Notes: generated by a model from the letters alone, not told the origin. A stretch of DNA of 64,000 nucleotides from Streptomyces echinoruber (GCF_014651135.1 NZ_BMWH01000006.1:1-64000), one strand, 5' to 3'. Shown: positions 7,551-16,414, numbered from the stretch's first letter. Program-made: numbers and translations.

Positions 7551-8297
7551 TCAGTACGCCGCCGCGGCCGCCGGCAGCGCGCGGCGCGCGGCCCGGGGAC
7601 CGGTCAGATCCCGGCCGAAGGTCTCCAGCAGCTCCCACTGGGCGGTGAGCGGGAAGTAGTGGTCGCCGGGGAACATCTCCACCCGCAGCGAACGCCGGGT
7701 GCACCGGCGCCACCCGGCCAGGTCGGCCTCCGTGACGCTCCGGTCGCCCAGCCCGCCCATGGCGGTGACCGGGCAGTGCACGACATGGCGCGGATCGCGC
7801 CGGTACGACTCCAGGACCGCGAGGTCCGCGCGCAGCGCGGGAAGCACCCGGCCCGCCCGCCGCGGGTCCCGGGCGCCCGGGGGTGTGCGGCCCTGCCCGT
7901 CGAGCCTGCGCAGCATCTCGGCCTCCGGCAGATGGCCGACCGCCCGCTCCGGCGCCGGCCGGTGCGGCAGGCCGGCGCCCGACACGTACAGACGCTCGGC
8001 GACCGCGTCGTGCTCCCACTCCAGCCGCGCCGCGATCTCGTACGCCAGGAGGGCGCCGAAGCCGTGCCCGTAGAGCGCGAACGGCCGGTCGCACATGCGG
8101 GCCACGTACGGCATGATCTCGGCCAGCAGCGGCTCCAGCCGGCCGCACGGGCGGGTGCGCGGATGGCGGCCGCGGCCCGGCAGCTCCACGGGCGTGACGA
8201 CCACCGAGGGGCTGAGCGCCTCGCACCAGGGCAGGTACACGCCCGCCGAGGCGCCCTCGAAGGGGAGGCAGAACAACCGCACCGAGGTGTCGCTCAT
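7551..8297 (-). CDS. Type II thioesterase-like alpha/beta hydrolase lacking nucleophile Ser
   Basis: A 248-aa protein with the full layout of NRPS/PKS editing thioesterases: LFCLPFEGASAGVYLPW at the start, VELPGRGRH, ALYGHGFGALLAYEIA at the nucleophile elbow, VTAMGGLGDRSVT with Asp185, and FPGDHYFPL with His213. The elbow in active members is GHSMG. Here it reads GHGFG, so residue 79 is Gly (codon GGC) rather than Ser and normal hydrolysis should be impossible. ATG at 8297 overlaps the stop of the condensation-domain gene by one base (TGATG), indicating coupling. It may be a non-catalytic carrier-protein binder or a decaying gene. Confidence 0.85.
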   Translation of the reverse strand: MSDTSVRLFCLPFEGASAGVYLPWCEALSPSVVVTPVELPGRGRHPRTRPCGRLEPLLAEIMPYVARMCDRPFALYGHGFGALLAYEIAARLEWEHDAVAERLYVSGAGLPHRPAPERAVGHLPEAEMLRRLDGQGRTPPGARDPRRAGRVLPALRADLAVLESYRRDPRHVVHCPVTAMGGLGDRSVTEADLAGWRRCTRRSLRVEMFPGDHYFPLTAQWELLETFGRDLTGPRAARRALPAAAAAY

Positions 8298-8899
8298 CAC
8301 CGGCCCACCGCCCCCACGAGCCGGGTGCGCGCACCCGGCCGGCCGCCGGTGCCGCACGGGGCGTCCGCACCGGGCCGGTGTTCGGCGCGGCGCGGGACGG
8401 CGCCCCGCAGCAGCGACTGGTACGCCTCGGCGGCCTCCGCCAGCAGGCGCAGCCCCGTCCGCCGGTCCAGCAGCTCCCGGGCGCAGCGCCAGGCGAAGGT
8501 CCAGGTCCGGTCGTCGCGCCGGATGAGTGTGGCACGCATCAACGGCGCCTGGTCCAGGGGGAGTCCGGTGGCGGACTCCAGGGCCAGCCGCTCGGCCAGC
8601 CGGGCGTCCTGCACCTCCGTACGGGTGGCCCGCCAGTCCACGATCTGCAGGCGGAAGCGGGCACGGGGCCGGACCGTGCGCAGCAGTCCGCCGTCCGGCA
8701 GCCGGTGGAAGGCGGTGCGGCACAGCGGCGTACCGTCCAGGACGGCCTGCCAGGCCTGCTCGTACACGTGCGGCAGGATTCCGGTCAGGGACAGCACGAA
8801 CTGCTCGGTGCGGCCGTCGCCGTGCGGGACGTGGCCCGCCCGCGGCGGGGACGGGTGCACGGACCCCGGAGGGCGAAGCTCCTCACTGATCGCGGACAC
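8297..8899 (-). CDS. Stand-alone NRPS condensation-domain N-lobe, degenerate active site
   Basis: A 200-aa protein that matches only the first half of a condensation domain: LSLTGILPHVYEQAWQAVLDGTPLCRTAFH, then LPLDQAPLMRATLIRRDDRTWTFAW, then LRLLAEAAEAYQSLLRG. Where the catalytic HHxxxDG belongs (residues about 138-147) it reads RCARELLDRR, so it cannot be an active peptide-bond-forming domain. The C-lobe, adenylation and carrier domains are absent. GTG at 8899 has GGAAGGAG upstream. It is the first gene of a coupled pair with the thioesterase-like gene and has the 33-bp box 142 bases upstream. It is either a remnant of an NRPS locus or a retained non-catalytic partner protein. Confidence 0.7.
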   Translation of the reverse strand: MSAISEELRPPGSVHPSPPRAGHVPHGDGRTEQFVLSLTGILPHVYEQAWQAVLDGTPLCRTAFHRLPDGGLLRTVRPRARFRLQIVDWRATRTEVQDARLAERLALESATGLPLDQAPLMRATLIRRDDRTWTFAWRCARELLDRRTGLRLLAEAAEAYQSLLRGAVPRRAEHRPGADAPCGTGGRPGARTRLVGAVGR

Positions 8900-9040
8900 G
8901 GGGGTACCGCTCCTTCCATCAGATTTCCGCCAAGAGGTGGGGGCGAAGGGATCGGGAATCGCGGTGACTGCTTTCCGCACGGCCCACTGGTCACCGCCGC
9001 GAAGCCGTGTCGACCGTACCCGTGCGGTACGCGTGGGCAG

Positions 9041-9073
9041 CAATACGGTGGCACCGAAGCATTGGCCGAAGAA
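9041..9073 (-). promoter_or_regulatory. Shared 33-bp box, copy 2 (upstream of condensation/thioesterase operon)
   Basis: This is the second copy of the box at 6173-6205, in the same orientation and without gaps. Identical blocks include CAATACGGTGG, ACCG and CCGAAGAA. It lies 142 bases upstream of the GTG at 8899. Finding the box only before these two minus-strand units in this locus supports shared control, most simply by the SARP. Confidence 0.55.
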
Positions 9074-9249
9074 ACACGCTTGGGAGTCGCCGGGCGGAAG
9101 CTCCCGTACAAATTCGGCGGCTTGTCGTGCTAGCTTCGGCTCGTCAGGTGTGTACGCCGTTCACCGGTGCTCAGCGAGGGTGAGGTGAGGTGATCACGGA
9201 CATGCCTGCCGCCCCCGTTCAAGCACCTTGCTTCCTGCCGTGGCGGCGA

Positions 9250-9288
9250 CGGTGCCGTCAAGGCCGGAAAACGGTCTTGACGGCACCG
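9250..9288. promoter_or_regulatory. 13-bp stem hairpin in the divergent intergenic region
   Basis: CGGTGCCGTCAAG (9250-9262) pairs perfectly with CTTGACGGCACCG (9276-9288) around a 13-base loop and is followed by GTTTTG. It lies in the 555-base region between the divergent condensation and LuxR genes, about 165 bases before the LuxR start. It could be an attenuator in the LuxR leader or a terminator. No gene is convincing between 8,900 and 9,454. Confidence 0.5.
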
Positions 9289-9454
9289 GTTTTGCATGTC
9301 TTGAGGCATCGGATCTCCTGCGTCCCGCTCCCGCAGGAAAACGCGGTCGCACCGGTCGGCGAACGGGCGAGGCCGTGCGAGCCACCGACAGGACGGCCTC
9401 GTCCGGTTTCTTGTCACCCAAGTCGTTCACTGTGCAGACAGGAGGTATGGGGCG

Positions 9455-12307
9455 GTGCCCCGGGAACTGTTCGGCAGGAGCGAAGAAACGAAGACGATCG
9501 TCCGAATGCTCGATTCCGCGAGAGCGGGCGCGGGCGCGGCCGGGCTGGTGGAGGGAATCATCGGGACCGGCAAGACCTCACTCCTGCGCTGGGCCGAGGA
9601 GGCCGCACGGGAGCAGGGCATGGTCGTGCTCTCCGCCACCGCGTCCCCCACCGAGCAGCGGTTCGCCTTCGGGGTCGTGCACCAGCTCCTCGGGGCGCTG
9701 CCCGAGGCGGTGGAGGCATGGGAGCGGGTCTTCGCGTGGTGCCGGGCGCACCGGGACGACGGCGAACCGGCCGACCCCGACTACCCGCTCCTTTCGGAGC
9801 TGTGCGCGTGCATAGGCAGGGCCGCGCAGCGCACCCCGGTCCTGCTGACGGTCGACTGCCTCCAGCACGCCGACCGCCAGTCGCTGCTGTGGCTGGGCTT
9901 TCTCAGCCGTCGTCTGGAGAACCTCCCCGCCGTGCTGCTCGCCGGCAAACGCTGCGGGGAACCGGCGACCGACCAGCACCTCCTGGTCGAGTTCATGGAG
10001 GGCGTCCGCCCCGACCGCCACATCCGTCTGCACGACCTCAGCCCGAGCGCCGCCCTCGACCTCGCCGCCGCGCTCTGCGGCCACGGCCGGGAGGCCGTGG
10101 ACGCCATCGTCGCCGACAGCGGCGGCAACCCGTATCTGCTGACCGAGCAGTTACGGACCGTGCCCGCGGGCCGCACCGGCCCTTCCCGCCCCACCGGTAA
10201 CGGGCCGTCCGCGGGCACCCTCACCGGCCACGTACCGGCGGAGCCGCCGGAGGAGCGGATGCGCCTGCAGCCGGTCAAGGAGCGCATCCTGTGCCTGCTC
10301 AGGCGTCTGGACCCCAACGGCCTGCGGATCGCCAGGGCCGTCAGCGTGCTGGGCGGCCCGGTGGACGCCGTCCTCCTCGCCGACCTGTGCGGCGTCCCCA
10401 AGGAGGACGCCTGCCGCTGCCTCACCCGCCTCACCGAGTCGGGGCTGCTGCACCCGCACGACCTGACGTTCCGCCACCCCGTGCTGGCCGATCTGCTCTA
10501 CCAGGACATCCCCTGCCCCGAACGTGCCGAACTCCACCGCCTCGCCGCCCGTTGCCTGAGGCACCGCGGAGCCCCCGGCGAGGACGTCGCCACGCACCTC
10601 CTGCGCTCCCACCGCCTGGACGAGCCGTGGATGACCCGGCTGCTGCTGGACGTCGCCGGGGACCTGGTCGGCCGCGACCCCGAGGAGGCCCGCCGCCTGG
10701 TCGAGAAGGCCGTCCTGCACGGCGTACCGGAGAAGCTGGCCGCCCACGCCGAGGACCTGCGCATCCAGGCCCTCACCGGCCTCGACCTGCCTGCCGCCGC
10801 CCGCGCCCTGACCACGCACGCCGCCGTCGCCCGCGGACCCGCCGAGCGGGCCCGCCGGGCACTGCGGCTGTCCGGCATCCTCCTCCGCCTCGACGAGCCC
10901 GCCCGCGCCCGCCGGGTCCTGGAGGACGCCCAGCGGGGGACGGACCCGCTGGAGCCCTCCGCCGCCGCGCGGCTGCGCCGGGCGCTCACCCACGTACGGC
11001 TCCACGAGGGCACCTACCGGCCCGGGGCCGGGGACGAGGAACGGCTGGAACGGGTGCTGCTGATCCGCACCGCCACGGGCGACTCGGCACCGGCGGTACG
11101 GCGGATCGCCCGCCGCATCCTGTCCGTGCCGCGCGCCCCGTACGGCTCGCCCACGTGGTACCACGCGCTCCTCGCCCTGCTCTGGGCCGGCGACGCGGAC
11201 GAGGCCCAGCGGCACCTGGACACCGAGGTGCGGCTCGCCCGCGCCGAGGGCACCGTGACCCGGATCGCCGAGGCCCTGGCCGTGCGCGGCCTGGTCCAGC
11301 TCCACCGCGGACTGCTGACGGAAGCCGGGGCGGACGCCCGCCGGGCGGCCGACCTGCTCGCCCGGATCGGCGCGGACCGGTACCACGCCGGGGCGCTGGC
11401 CCGCAGCGTGCTCATCGACGTGGCCCTGGAGAAGGACGACGTCGCCGCGGCCGGCGGCCTCCTCGACGAGGTCGCGCCGCTCACCGGCGGACAACCCGTC
11501 ACCTGGTGGCGGCTCCACCTCCTGCACAGCGCCGCGCGGGCCCTGGGACGGCTCGGCGAGGCACAGCGCGGCCTCACCCTGATCGCCCACTGCGCGCAGG
11601 AGCTGGAACGCCGAGGCATCGTCAACCCGGCCGTCCTGCCCTGGCGTTCGACCCGGGCCATGCTCCAGACCGCCCTCGGCAACGTCGCCACGGCCCGCCG
11701 CGTCGCCCAGGAGGAGGCCGAACTGGCTCGCCGCTGGAACGCGCCCTTCGCCCTGGGCCGCGCCCTGGTCGCCCAAGCCGCGGCCGGCTCGGGACACGAA
11801 GCGCTCGAACTCACCGACCGGGCCGTGGAACTCCTCGAATCGGCCCCGGCGCCGCTGCTCCTCGCCCACGCGCTGTACGCGGCGGGACGCGTCCACCGGC
11901 AGAGCGGCAAGGCCAAGCGCGCCCGCGAACTGCTCCACCGGGCCAACGAGATCGGCATCTCGCTCGGCGCCGACGGCCTGGTGGCGGCGGTGCAGCGGGA
12001 GTTGAGGGACGCGGGCGGCCGGCCCGACCCGCGCAAGGACTCCATGGAGTCGCTGCTCACCCCCACCGAGAGGCAGATCTCCGAACTCGCCTCGCGCGGC
12101 ATGAGCAACCGCAGCATCGCCCGGCTGCTGAAGGTGAGCCTGCGCAACGTGGAGTCCCATCTCACCCACTCCTACCGGAAGTTGCGCATCAGCGGCCGGC
12201 ACGAGCTGGCCAAGTTCTTCCCGCCCGGGCAGGACGCCCCGGCCCCGGTGCTGCTCCACCAGCACCGGACCGGTCTCACTCCGCTGCCCCAGGTGCAGGC
12301 CGGCTGA
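9455..12307 (+). CDS. Large ATP-binding LuxR (LAL/MalT-like) regulator, TTA-containing
   Basis: A 950-aa LAL regulator. Walker A is GIIGTGKT (residues 34-41) and a Walker B-like segment is LTVDCLQHAD (131-140). A long helical TPR-type middle follows, and the C-terminal LuxR helix-turn-helix runs LLTPTERQISELASRGMSN, then RSIARLLKVSLRNVESHLTH. GTG at 9455 has AGGAGG at 9440-9445. Codon 233 is TTA (10,151-10,153), the usual mark of bldA-dependent cluster activators. It is divergent from the condensation/thioesterase operon and ends 32 bases inside the convergent TetR gene. It is a likely second pathway-specific activator beside the SARP. Confidence 0.92.
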   Translation: MPRELFGRSEETKTIVRMLDSARAGAGAAGLVEGIIGTGKTSLLRWAEEAAREQGMVVLSATASPTEQRFAFGVVHQLLGALPEAVEAWERVFAWCRAHRDDGEPADPDYPLLSELCACIGRAAQRTPVLLTVDCLQHADRQSLLWLGFLSRRLENLPAVLLAGKRCGEPATDQHLLVEFMEGVRPDRHIRLHDLSPSAALDLAAALCGHGREAVDAIVADSGGNPYLLTEQLRTVPAGRTGPSRPTGNGPSAGTLTGHVPAEPPEERMRLQPVKERILCLLRRLDPNGLRIARAVSVLGGPVDAVLLADLCGVPKEDACRCLTRLTESGLLHPHDLTFRHPVLADLLYQDIPCPERAELHRLAARCLRHRGAPGEDVATHLLRSHRLDEPWMTRLLLDVAGDLVGRDPEEARRLVEKAVLHGVPEKLAAHAEDLRIQALTGLDLPAAARALTTHAAVARGPAERARRALRLSGILLRLDEPARARRVLEDAQRGTDPLEPSAAARLRRALTHVRLHEGTYRPGAGDEERLERVLLIRTATGDSAPAVRRIARRILSVPRAPYGSPTWYHALLALLWAGDADEAQRHLDTEVRLARAEGTVTRIAEALAVRGLVQLHRGLLTEAGADARRAADLLARIGADRYHAGALARSVLIDVALEKDDVAAAGGLLDEVAPLTGGQPVTWWRLHLLHSAARALGRLGEAQRGLTLIAHCAQELERRGIVNPAVLPWRSTRAMLQTALGNVATARRVAQEEAELARRWNAPFALGRALVAQAAAGSGHEALELTDRAVELLESAPAPLLLAHALYAAGRVHRQSGKAKRARELLHRANEIGISLGADGLVAAVQRELRDAGGRPDPRKDSMESLLTPTERQISELASRGMSNRSIARLLKVSLRNVESHLTHSYRKLRISGRHELAKFFPPGQDAPAPVLLHQHRTGLTPLPQVQAG

Positions 12308-12992
12308 CGGGCACCTCCTCCTCGGCGGCCGTCCCGGCACGCGGGGCCCGCGGCTCCGCGAACGCTCCGTCCAGCAGCAGCCGCAGCCCGGTGGTGAACC
12401 GCTCCTGGTCGCTCATCCGCTCGATGAGCGGAGCGACCCGGCGGACGGTCGGACAGTCCCCGTCCCCGTCCCCGGGCCGCGCCACCGGGCCCGGGGACGG
12501 GCAGCCGGGCACCCCGGCCGCGGCCACCAGGTGCCCCACCAGGAACTGCCAGAGGGCGACGTACAGGCGCGCGGCCTGCACGTCACTCATCCCGTTGCGG
12601 ACCAGGACGTCCAGGATGAACTCCGCCAGCCGCAGCGAGGCAGCGCCGGGCAGCTCCCCGTCGAGCATCCCGGCGGCGATCCACCCGTGCTCCTCCATCG
12701 TCCGGTGCGCGCTCTGCGCCGCCTCCAGAACGACCGTACGAGGGTCGCCCCCGGCGTCCGGGACGACGATCTGCCGGGACACCTCGTCGAACAGCAGGGA
12801 CAGCAGCTCGCGTTTGTTGCTGATGTGCCGGTAGACGGCGGCCGGGGCCCTGCCCAGCTCGCCGGCCAGCTTGCGCATGCTCAGACCTGCGGCGCCCTCG
12901 CGCTCCAGCAGACGCAGGCCCGCCGCCACGATGTGCGGACGAGTCAGCGGCTGCATCGCCCGGTCCGGCGCCGGTGCACTGTCACGAGTCAC
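12276..12992 (-). CDS. TetR-family transcriptional repressor
   Basis: A 238-aa TetR-like protein. The N-terminal helix-turn-helix is visible in HIVAAGLRLLEREGAAGLSM, RKLAGELGRAPAAVYRHISN, KRELLSLLFDEV. The C-terminal part is ligand-binding and mostly helical (ARLYVALWQFLVGHLVAAAG), resembling the TetR_C group with VYRH-type recognition helices. I chose GTG at 12,992 because GGGAGCCAG precedes it; the internal ATG reading MQPLTRPHI is an alternative 13 codons later. Eight 14-bp direct repeats stand 34-141 bases upstream and may be its operator. Its 3' end overlaps the LuxR gene by 32 bases. Confidence 0.85.
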   Translation of the reverse strand: MTRDSAPAPDRAMQPLTRPHIVAAGLRLLEREGAAGLSMRKLAGELGRAPAAVYRHISNKRELLSLLFDEVSRQIVVPDAGGDPRTVVLEAAQSAHRTMEEHGWIAAGMLDGELPGAASLRLAEFILDVLVRNGMSDVQAARLYVALWQFLVGHLVAAAGVPGCPSPGPVARPGDGDGDCPTVRRVAPLIERMSDQERFTTGLRLLLDGAFAEPRAPRAGTAAEEEVPVSRPAPGAAE

Positions 12993-13025
12993 CTGGCTCC
13001 CGCTCCACACCCTGATCACCGTGTT

Positions 13026-13133
13026 CACCAGTAGGCGTCCACCAGTAGGCGTCCACCAGTAGGCGTCCACCAGTAGGCGTCCACCAGTAGGCGTCCACCA
13101 GTAGGCGTCCACCAGTAGGCGTCCACCAGTAGG
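13026..13133. repeat. Iteron-like 14-bp direct repeat, eight copies
   Basis: The unit CACCAGTAGGCGTC is repeated with exact 14-bp spacing at 13,026, 13,040, 13,054, 13,068, 13,082, 13,096, 13,110 and 13,124; only the last copy diverges after CACCAGTAGG. The array sits directly upstream of the TetR gene. Identity between copies is essentially complete, implying recent expansion or maintained function. Each repeat is non-palindromic, so it would bind a protein in one orientation on successive helical faces. Confidence 0.9.
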
Positions 13134-13440
13134 GGGACCTGAGAGCATCATCATGGCGCACCGCGGCGGCGCCGGGTACGGAAACGGGCCCGCCGAAACA
13201 CAACTGTCGCAATGCGAAATCCCTTGGAGCTGCGCGGACTTCACTCCGGCGGCACACCACGCCACCCGGCCGTACCGACCGGTGGACCGGTTCGGGCCAG
13301 GTCGCCGGGAACCCCCGGCGACCCGACCCGGGAGCCGCCCGCGGCACGACTCGTCCGCGGCCGCTCCCGGGACCGGTGCCGGCTGGCGCGGAACCTCAGG
13401 CGTACGGGACTTCAGGCGTACGGGACCTCAGGCGTACGGG
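13134..13440. other. Intergenic, no gene seen
   Basis: Neither strand shows a reading frame with a plausible start site or recognisable product. A short run of ACTTCAGGCGTACGGGACCT-type repeats (GGCGTACGGG three times) occurs at about 13,400-13,440, next to the end of the broken rhamnosidase gene. Confidence 0.5.
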
Positions 13441-15170
13441 GCCGAGAACCGGTAGGTGCCGGAGCCGGCGGCGAAGACGGCGCAGCCGTCCCGCATCCGC
13501 AGGAACCGCGCGCCCTCCGCCTCGTCCCGCGCCACCGAGAAGGCCCGGCGGGCGGGTACCCACACCTCCGCCGTGGTGTTGACCGGCACGGACACCTCCA
13601 GCGCGAACGTGCCCCCGCTCGGCCGTCACCGCGTGCCGATCGGCCCGTACACGGAGTCGTACCGGCCCGCGGCCGCACGCACCTCGCCGCCGGGGCGGGG
13701 GCGGACGACGATGTGCGAGAAGCCCGGCGCGCCGGGGCTGATCCCGGTGATGTCCCGGTACATCCACTCGCCGACGCTGCCGTAGGCGTAGTGGTTGAAC
13801 GAGTTCATCGACGGGTCCTGGAAGCCGCCGTCGGGCCTGATGGAGTCCCAGCGCTCCCCCATCGTGGTGGCGCCCCTGTCGATCTGGTAGCCCCATGACG
13901 GGAAGGTGCGCCGGTGCAGCAGCCGGTGGGCCACGTCGGTGCGGCCGACGGCGGTGAGCACGGGCAGCAGGAGCGGGGTGCCGAGGAAGCCCGCGGACAG
14001 GTGCCGGTCCCGGCCCTCGATCAGTTCCACCAGCCGGTCGGCGGCGGCCCGGCGCACGCCGCCGTCCTCGGGCAGCAGGCCGAACGACAGCGCCGGCACG
14101 TAGGCGGTCTGGGTGTCGCCCTTGATCCGGCCGTCGGCGGAGACGTACGCCTCGGCGAACGCCTCCCGGACCCTGGCCGACAGCGTCTCGTACGGCCGCG
14201 GGTCCTCGCCCAGCGCGCGGGCGGCCCGGGCGACGAGGTCCGCGCTGCGGGCGAAGCAGGCGGTGGCGACGACGTCCTTGGGGGTCTCGTCGGAGACGTT
14301 GAGCCAGTCGCCGTAGCCCTCGGCGGGCCGCAGGTACCCCGTGCTGTGCTTCTCCAGATAATCCGGCCACGCCCGCATGGCGGGGAAACTCTGCTCCAGC
14401 ACCTGCCGGTCCCCGGACGCCCGGTACAGGTTCCACGGCACGGTGACCCCGGCGTCGCCCCAGCCGCACCGTCTGCCCGGCCTGACCCCCGGAGATCCGC
14501 AGGCGGACCGATCCGACCATGTTCTGGCCCAGGCCGAAGCGAACACGCCGGGAGCCGGCTCGGTGACCTCGACGGGGGCCGGCTCCTGCGCGACGCGGAC
14601 CGGCGCGTCGGTCTGGGCCGCCACCGCCACGGAGGCGGTGGCGGCCGGGGCGGCGACGGCGGGCCGCCACGCGGAGCGTCGAAACCGGGCGAACTCCAGC
14701 CGGGGGTCTCGAGCCGGGCGTCGTACTCCTCGCCCATCAGCAGGTCCGCGCTCTGGACGGGCCGGTGACGCAGCGCCAGTCGGGTCCGGTGGTGACGGTG
14801 TCGGTGCCGCTGTCGGTGTAGGTGACCTTTAACTGGGCCAGCAGTAAGGGCTGTTCACCATACTGGTGCGGGCCGAACCTGCCGACGCTGCCGGCGTACC
14901 AGCCGGGCGCGAGGAGCATGCCGATCGCGTTGGCGCCGGGCCGCAGCAGGTCGGTGACGTCGTGGGTCCGGTACGGGACGCGCTTGCGGTAGTCGGTCCA
15001 GCCGGGGGCGAGCCGGTCGGTGCCGACGCGCCGGCCGTTGACGTGGGCCTCGTACAGGCCGAGTGCCGTCGCGTACAGCCGGGCGCGGGCGACGCGCCGG
15101 GCGGCGGGCGGCCGGAAGTCGCGGCGCAGCTGGACGGGGGCTGCCCGGGGACGACCCGGCCCCACGGGCC
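13441..15170 (-). pseudogene. Broken alpha-L-rhamnosidase (GH78) gene
   Basis: Pieces of one GH78 enzyme lie in several minus-strand frames. The N-terminal domain is at about 15,170-14,760 (YATALGLYEAHVNGRRVG, LAPGWTDYRKRVPY). A linker EEYDARLETPGW is at about 14,735. FGLGQNMVGSVRLRISGGQAG is at about 14,510. Most of the catalytic barrel C-terminal half is in 14,470-13,626 (WGDAGVTVPWNLYRASGD, HSTGYLRPAEGYGDWLNV, FNHYAYGSVGEWMYRDITG). The C-terminal beta domain (TFALEVSVPVNTTAEVWVPA) is in another frame. At least four frameshifts are needed, and about 300 residues that normally carry the catalytic acid region are missing before WGDAGVTVPW. The 5' end is also lost. It cannot make a functional enzyme. 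Confidence 0.85.
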
Positions 15171-15259
15171 CGGCGCCGCCACCCACCGGCGCGACAACCC
15201 GCACGGCGCCGCGTGCGTGGCCCCGAACGGCACGCCCCACCCCCAGCAAGGAGACCCAG

Positions 15260-15666
15260 ATGGAGATCGTCCAGCAGCCGCCCACCGTGAAGCTGCCCGA
15301 GGAGTGGTTCACCGGCGACGCCTGGGCCGATGTGATCCACCGGGGCGAGGAACCCTCCCGGGCCCGGGCCAACCTGGTGCGCTTCGCGCCCGGCGCCCGC
15401 ACCGCCTGGCACTCCCACGGACTGGGGCAGGCCCTCTGCATCGCCGAGGGCATCGCCCTGATCCAGTCCCGCGGAGGCGACATCCTCCAGGCCCACCCCG
15501 GCGACGTGATCTGGACACCCCGGGCGAGGAGCACCGGCACGGCGCCGCCCCCGATCGGTTCATGGTCCACCTCGCGCTGTGGGAGACCGACGACGTCTCC
15601 TGGCTCGACCACGTCACCGACGCCGAGTACAACGGCCCGCGCAGGAGCACCCGCACCCGCCCCTGA
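15260..15666 (+). pseudogene. Cupin-domain protein gene with a one-base frameshift
   Basis: ATG at 15,260 has a perfect AAGGAG site. The frame encodes a small cupin (EEWFTGDAWADVIHRGEEPS, FAPGARTAWHSHGLGQALCI) up to WTP at about 15,518. The expected continuation PGEEHRHGAAPDRF, then MVHLALWETDDVSWLDHVTD, is in the next frame and stops at 15,666. Restoring one C in the CCCC run at 15,518-15,521 rejoins the two halves into a 135-140 aa cupin of the usual length, with the His pair HSHG and the later H of EEHRHG as metal ligands. It is either a genuine inactivating deletion or a sequencing error at a homopolymer. Confidence 0.8.
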
Positions 15667-15817
15667 CACCCGCAGGACGCCCGTCCCGGCCGCCGCGCGG
15701 GGACGGCGCCCGGAGCGTCCGGCGCCCCGGTATCCGGCCGACGGCCGACAGCCGCCGCGCGGGGGCGGCGCGGTCCTCCGTGATCATGCCTTGCCTCTGG
15801 GGCATACGATGCTGCTC

Positions 15818-16414
15818 ATGGCGCAAGACGGTGGTGAGCTGGACAGCCTGGTACGCAAACGCATCCGCGCCCTGCGCGTGGCCCAGGGCTGGTCCCTGGA
15901 GGAGCTGGCCGCCCGCGCCCGGATCAGCCCGTCCACGCTCAGCCGCATCGAGAACGGCCGGCGCCGCCTGGCCCTGGACCAGCTCGTCACCCTCGCCCGC
16001 GCCCTGGACACCTCCCTCGACCAACTGGTCGAGACCGCCGCGGACGACGTCGTCTCCCACCCGACGATCGACCGCGCCCACGGGCTGATGCGCTGGCCCG
16101 TCAAGGCGGAGCCCGGCATGACCGTCGTACGCCGGCGCATGACCGAACCGCCGCCCGACAACCCCGCGCGCATGCGGGCCCACCCGGGCCGCGAATGGCT
16201 CGTCGTCCTCTCCGGCACCGCGGTCCTGCTGCTGGGCAACCGGCGTTTCCGGATCGAGACCCACCAGGCGGCGGAGTTCCCCACGATGCTCCCGCACGCC
16301 ATCGGCGCCGAGGGCGGACCCTGCGAGATCCTCGGCATCTACGACCGCGACGCCCGCCGCGGCCACCAGCGCGACGAGGGCACTGACGGGACGAACCGCC
16401 CGTCAGGACGCTGA
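15818..16414 (+). CDS. XRE-type HTH regulator with C-terminal cupin domain
   Basis: A 198-aa protein with an N-terminal helix-turn-helix (VRKRIRALRVAQGWSLEELA, ARISPSTLSRIENGRRRL) at residues 8-65 and a C-terminal cupin (residues about 115-185, HPGREWLVVLSGTAVLLLGN, ETHQAAEFPTMLPHAIGAE). Such regulators sense small ligands through the cupin and often repress a neighbouring gene, here probably the upstream cupin gene or themselves. I start at ATG 15,818 (MAQDGGEL) by family convention; ATG 15,809 is three codons upstream. No Shine-Dalgarno site is visible at either, so a leaderless message is possible. Confidence 0.85.
   Translation: MAQDGGELDSLVRKRIRALRVAQGWSLEELAARARISPSTLSRIENGRRRLALDQLVTLARALDTSLDQLVETAADDVVSHPTIDRAHGLMRWPVKAEPGMTVVRRRMTEPPPDNPARMRAHPGREWLVVLSGTAVLLLGNRRFRIETHQAAEFPTMLPHAIGAEGGPCEILGIYDRDARRGHQRDEGTDGTNRPSGR

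Noticed and set aside
10151..12340. Long minus-strand open frame opposite the LuxR gene (729 codons)
   Set aside because: It is antisense to a well-supported LAL regulator, is Gly/Val/Gln-rich low complexity without any domain, and reflects GC bias in the opposite frame.
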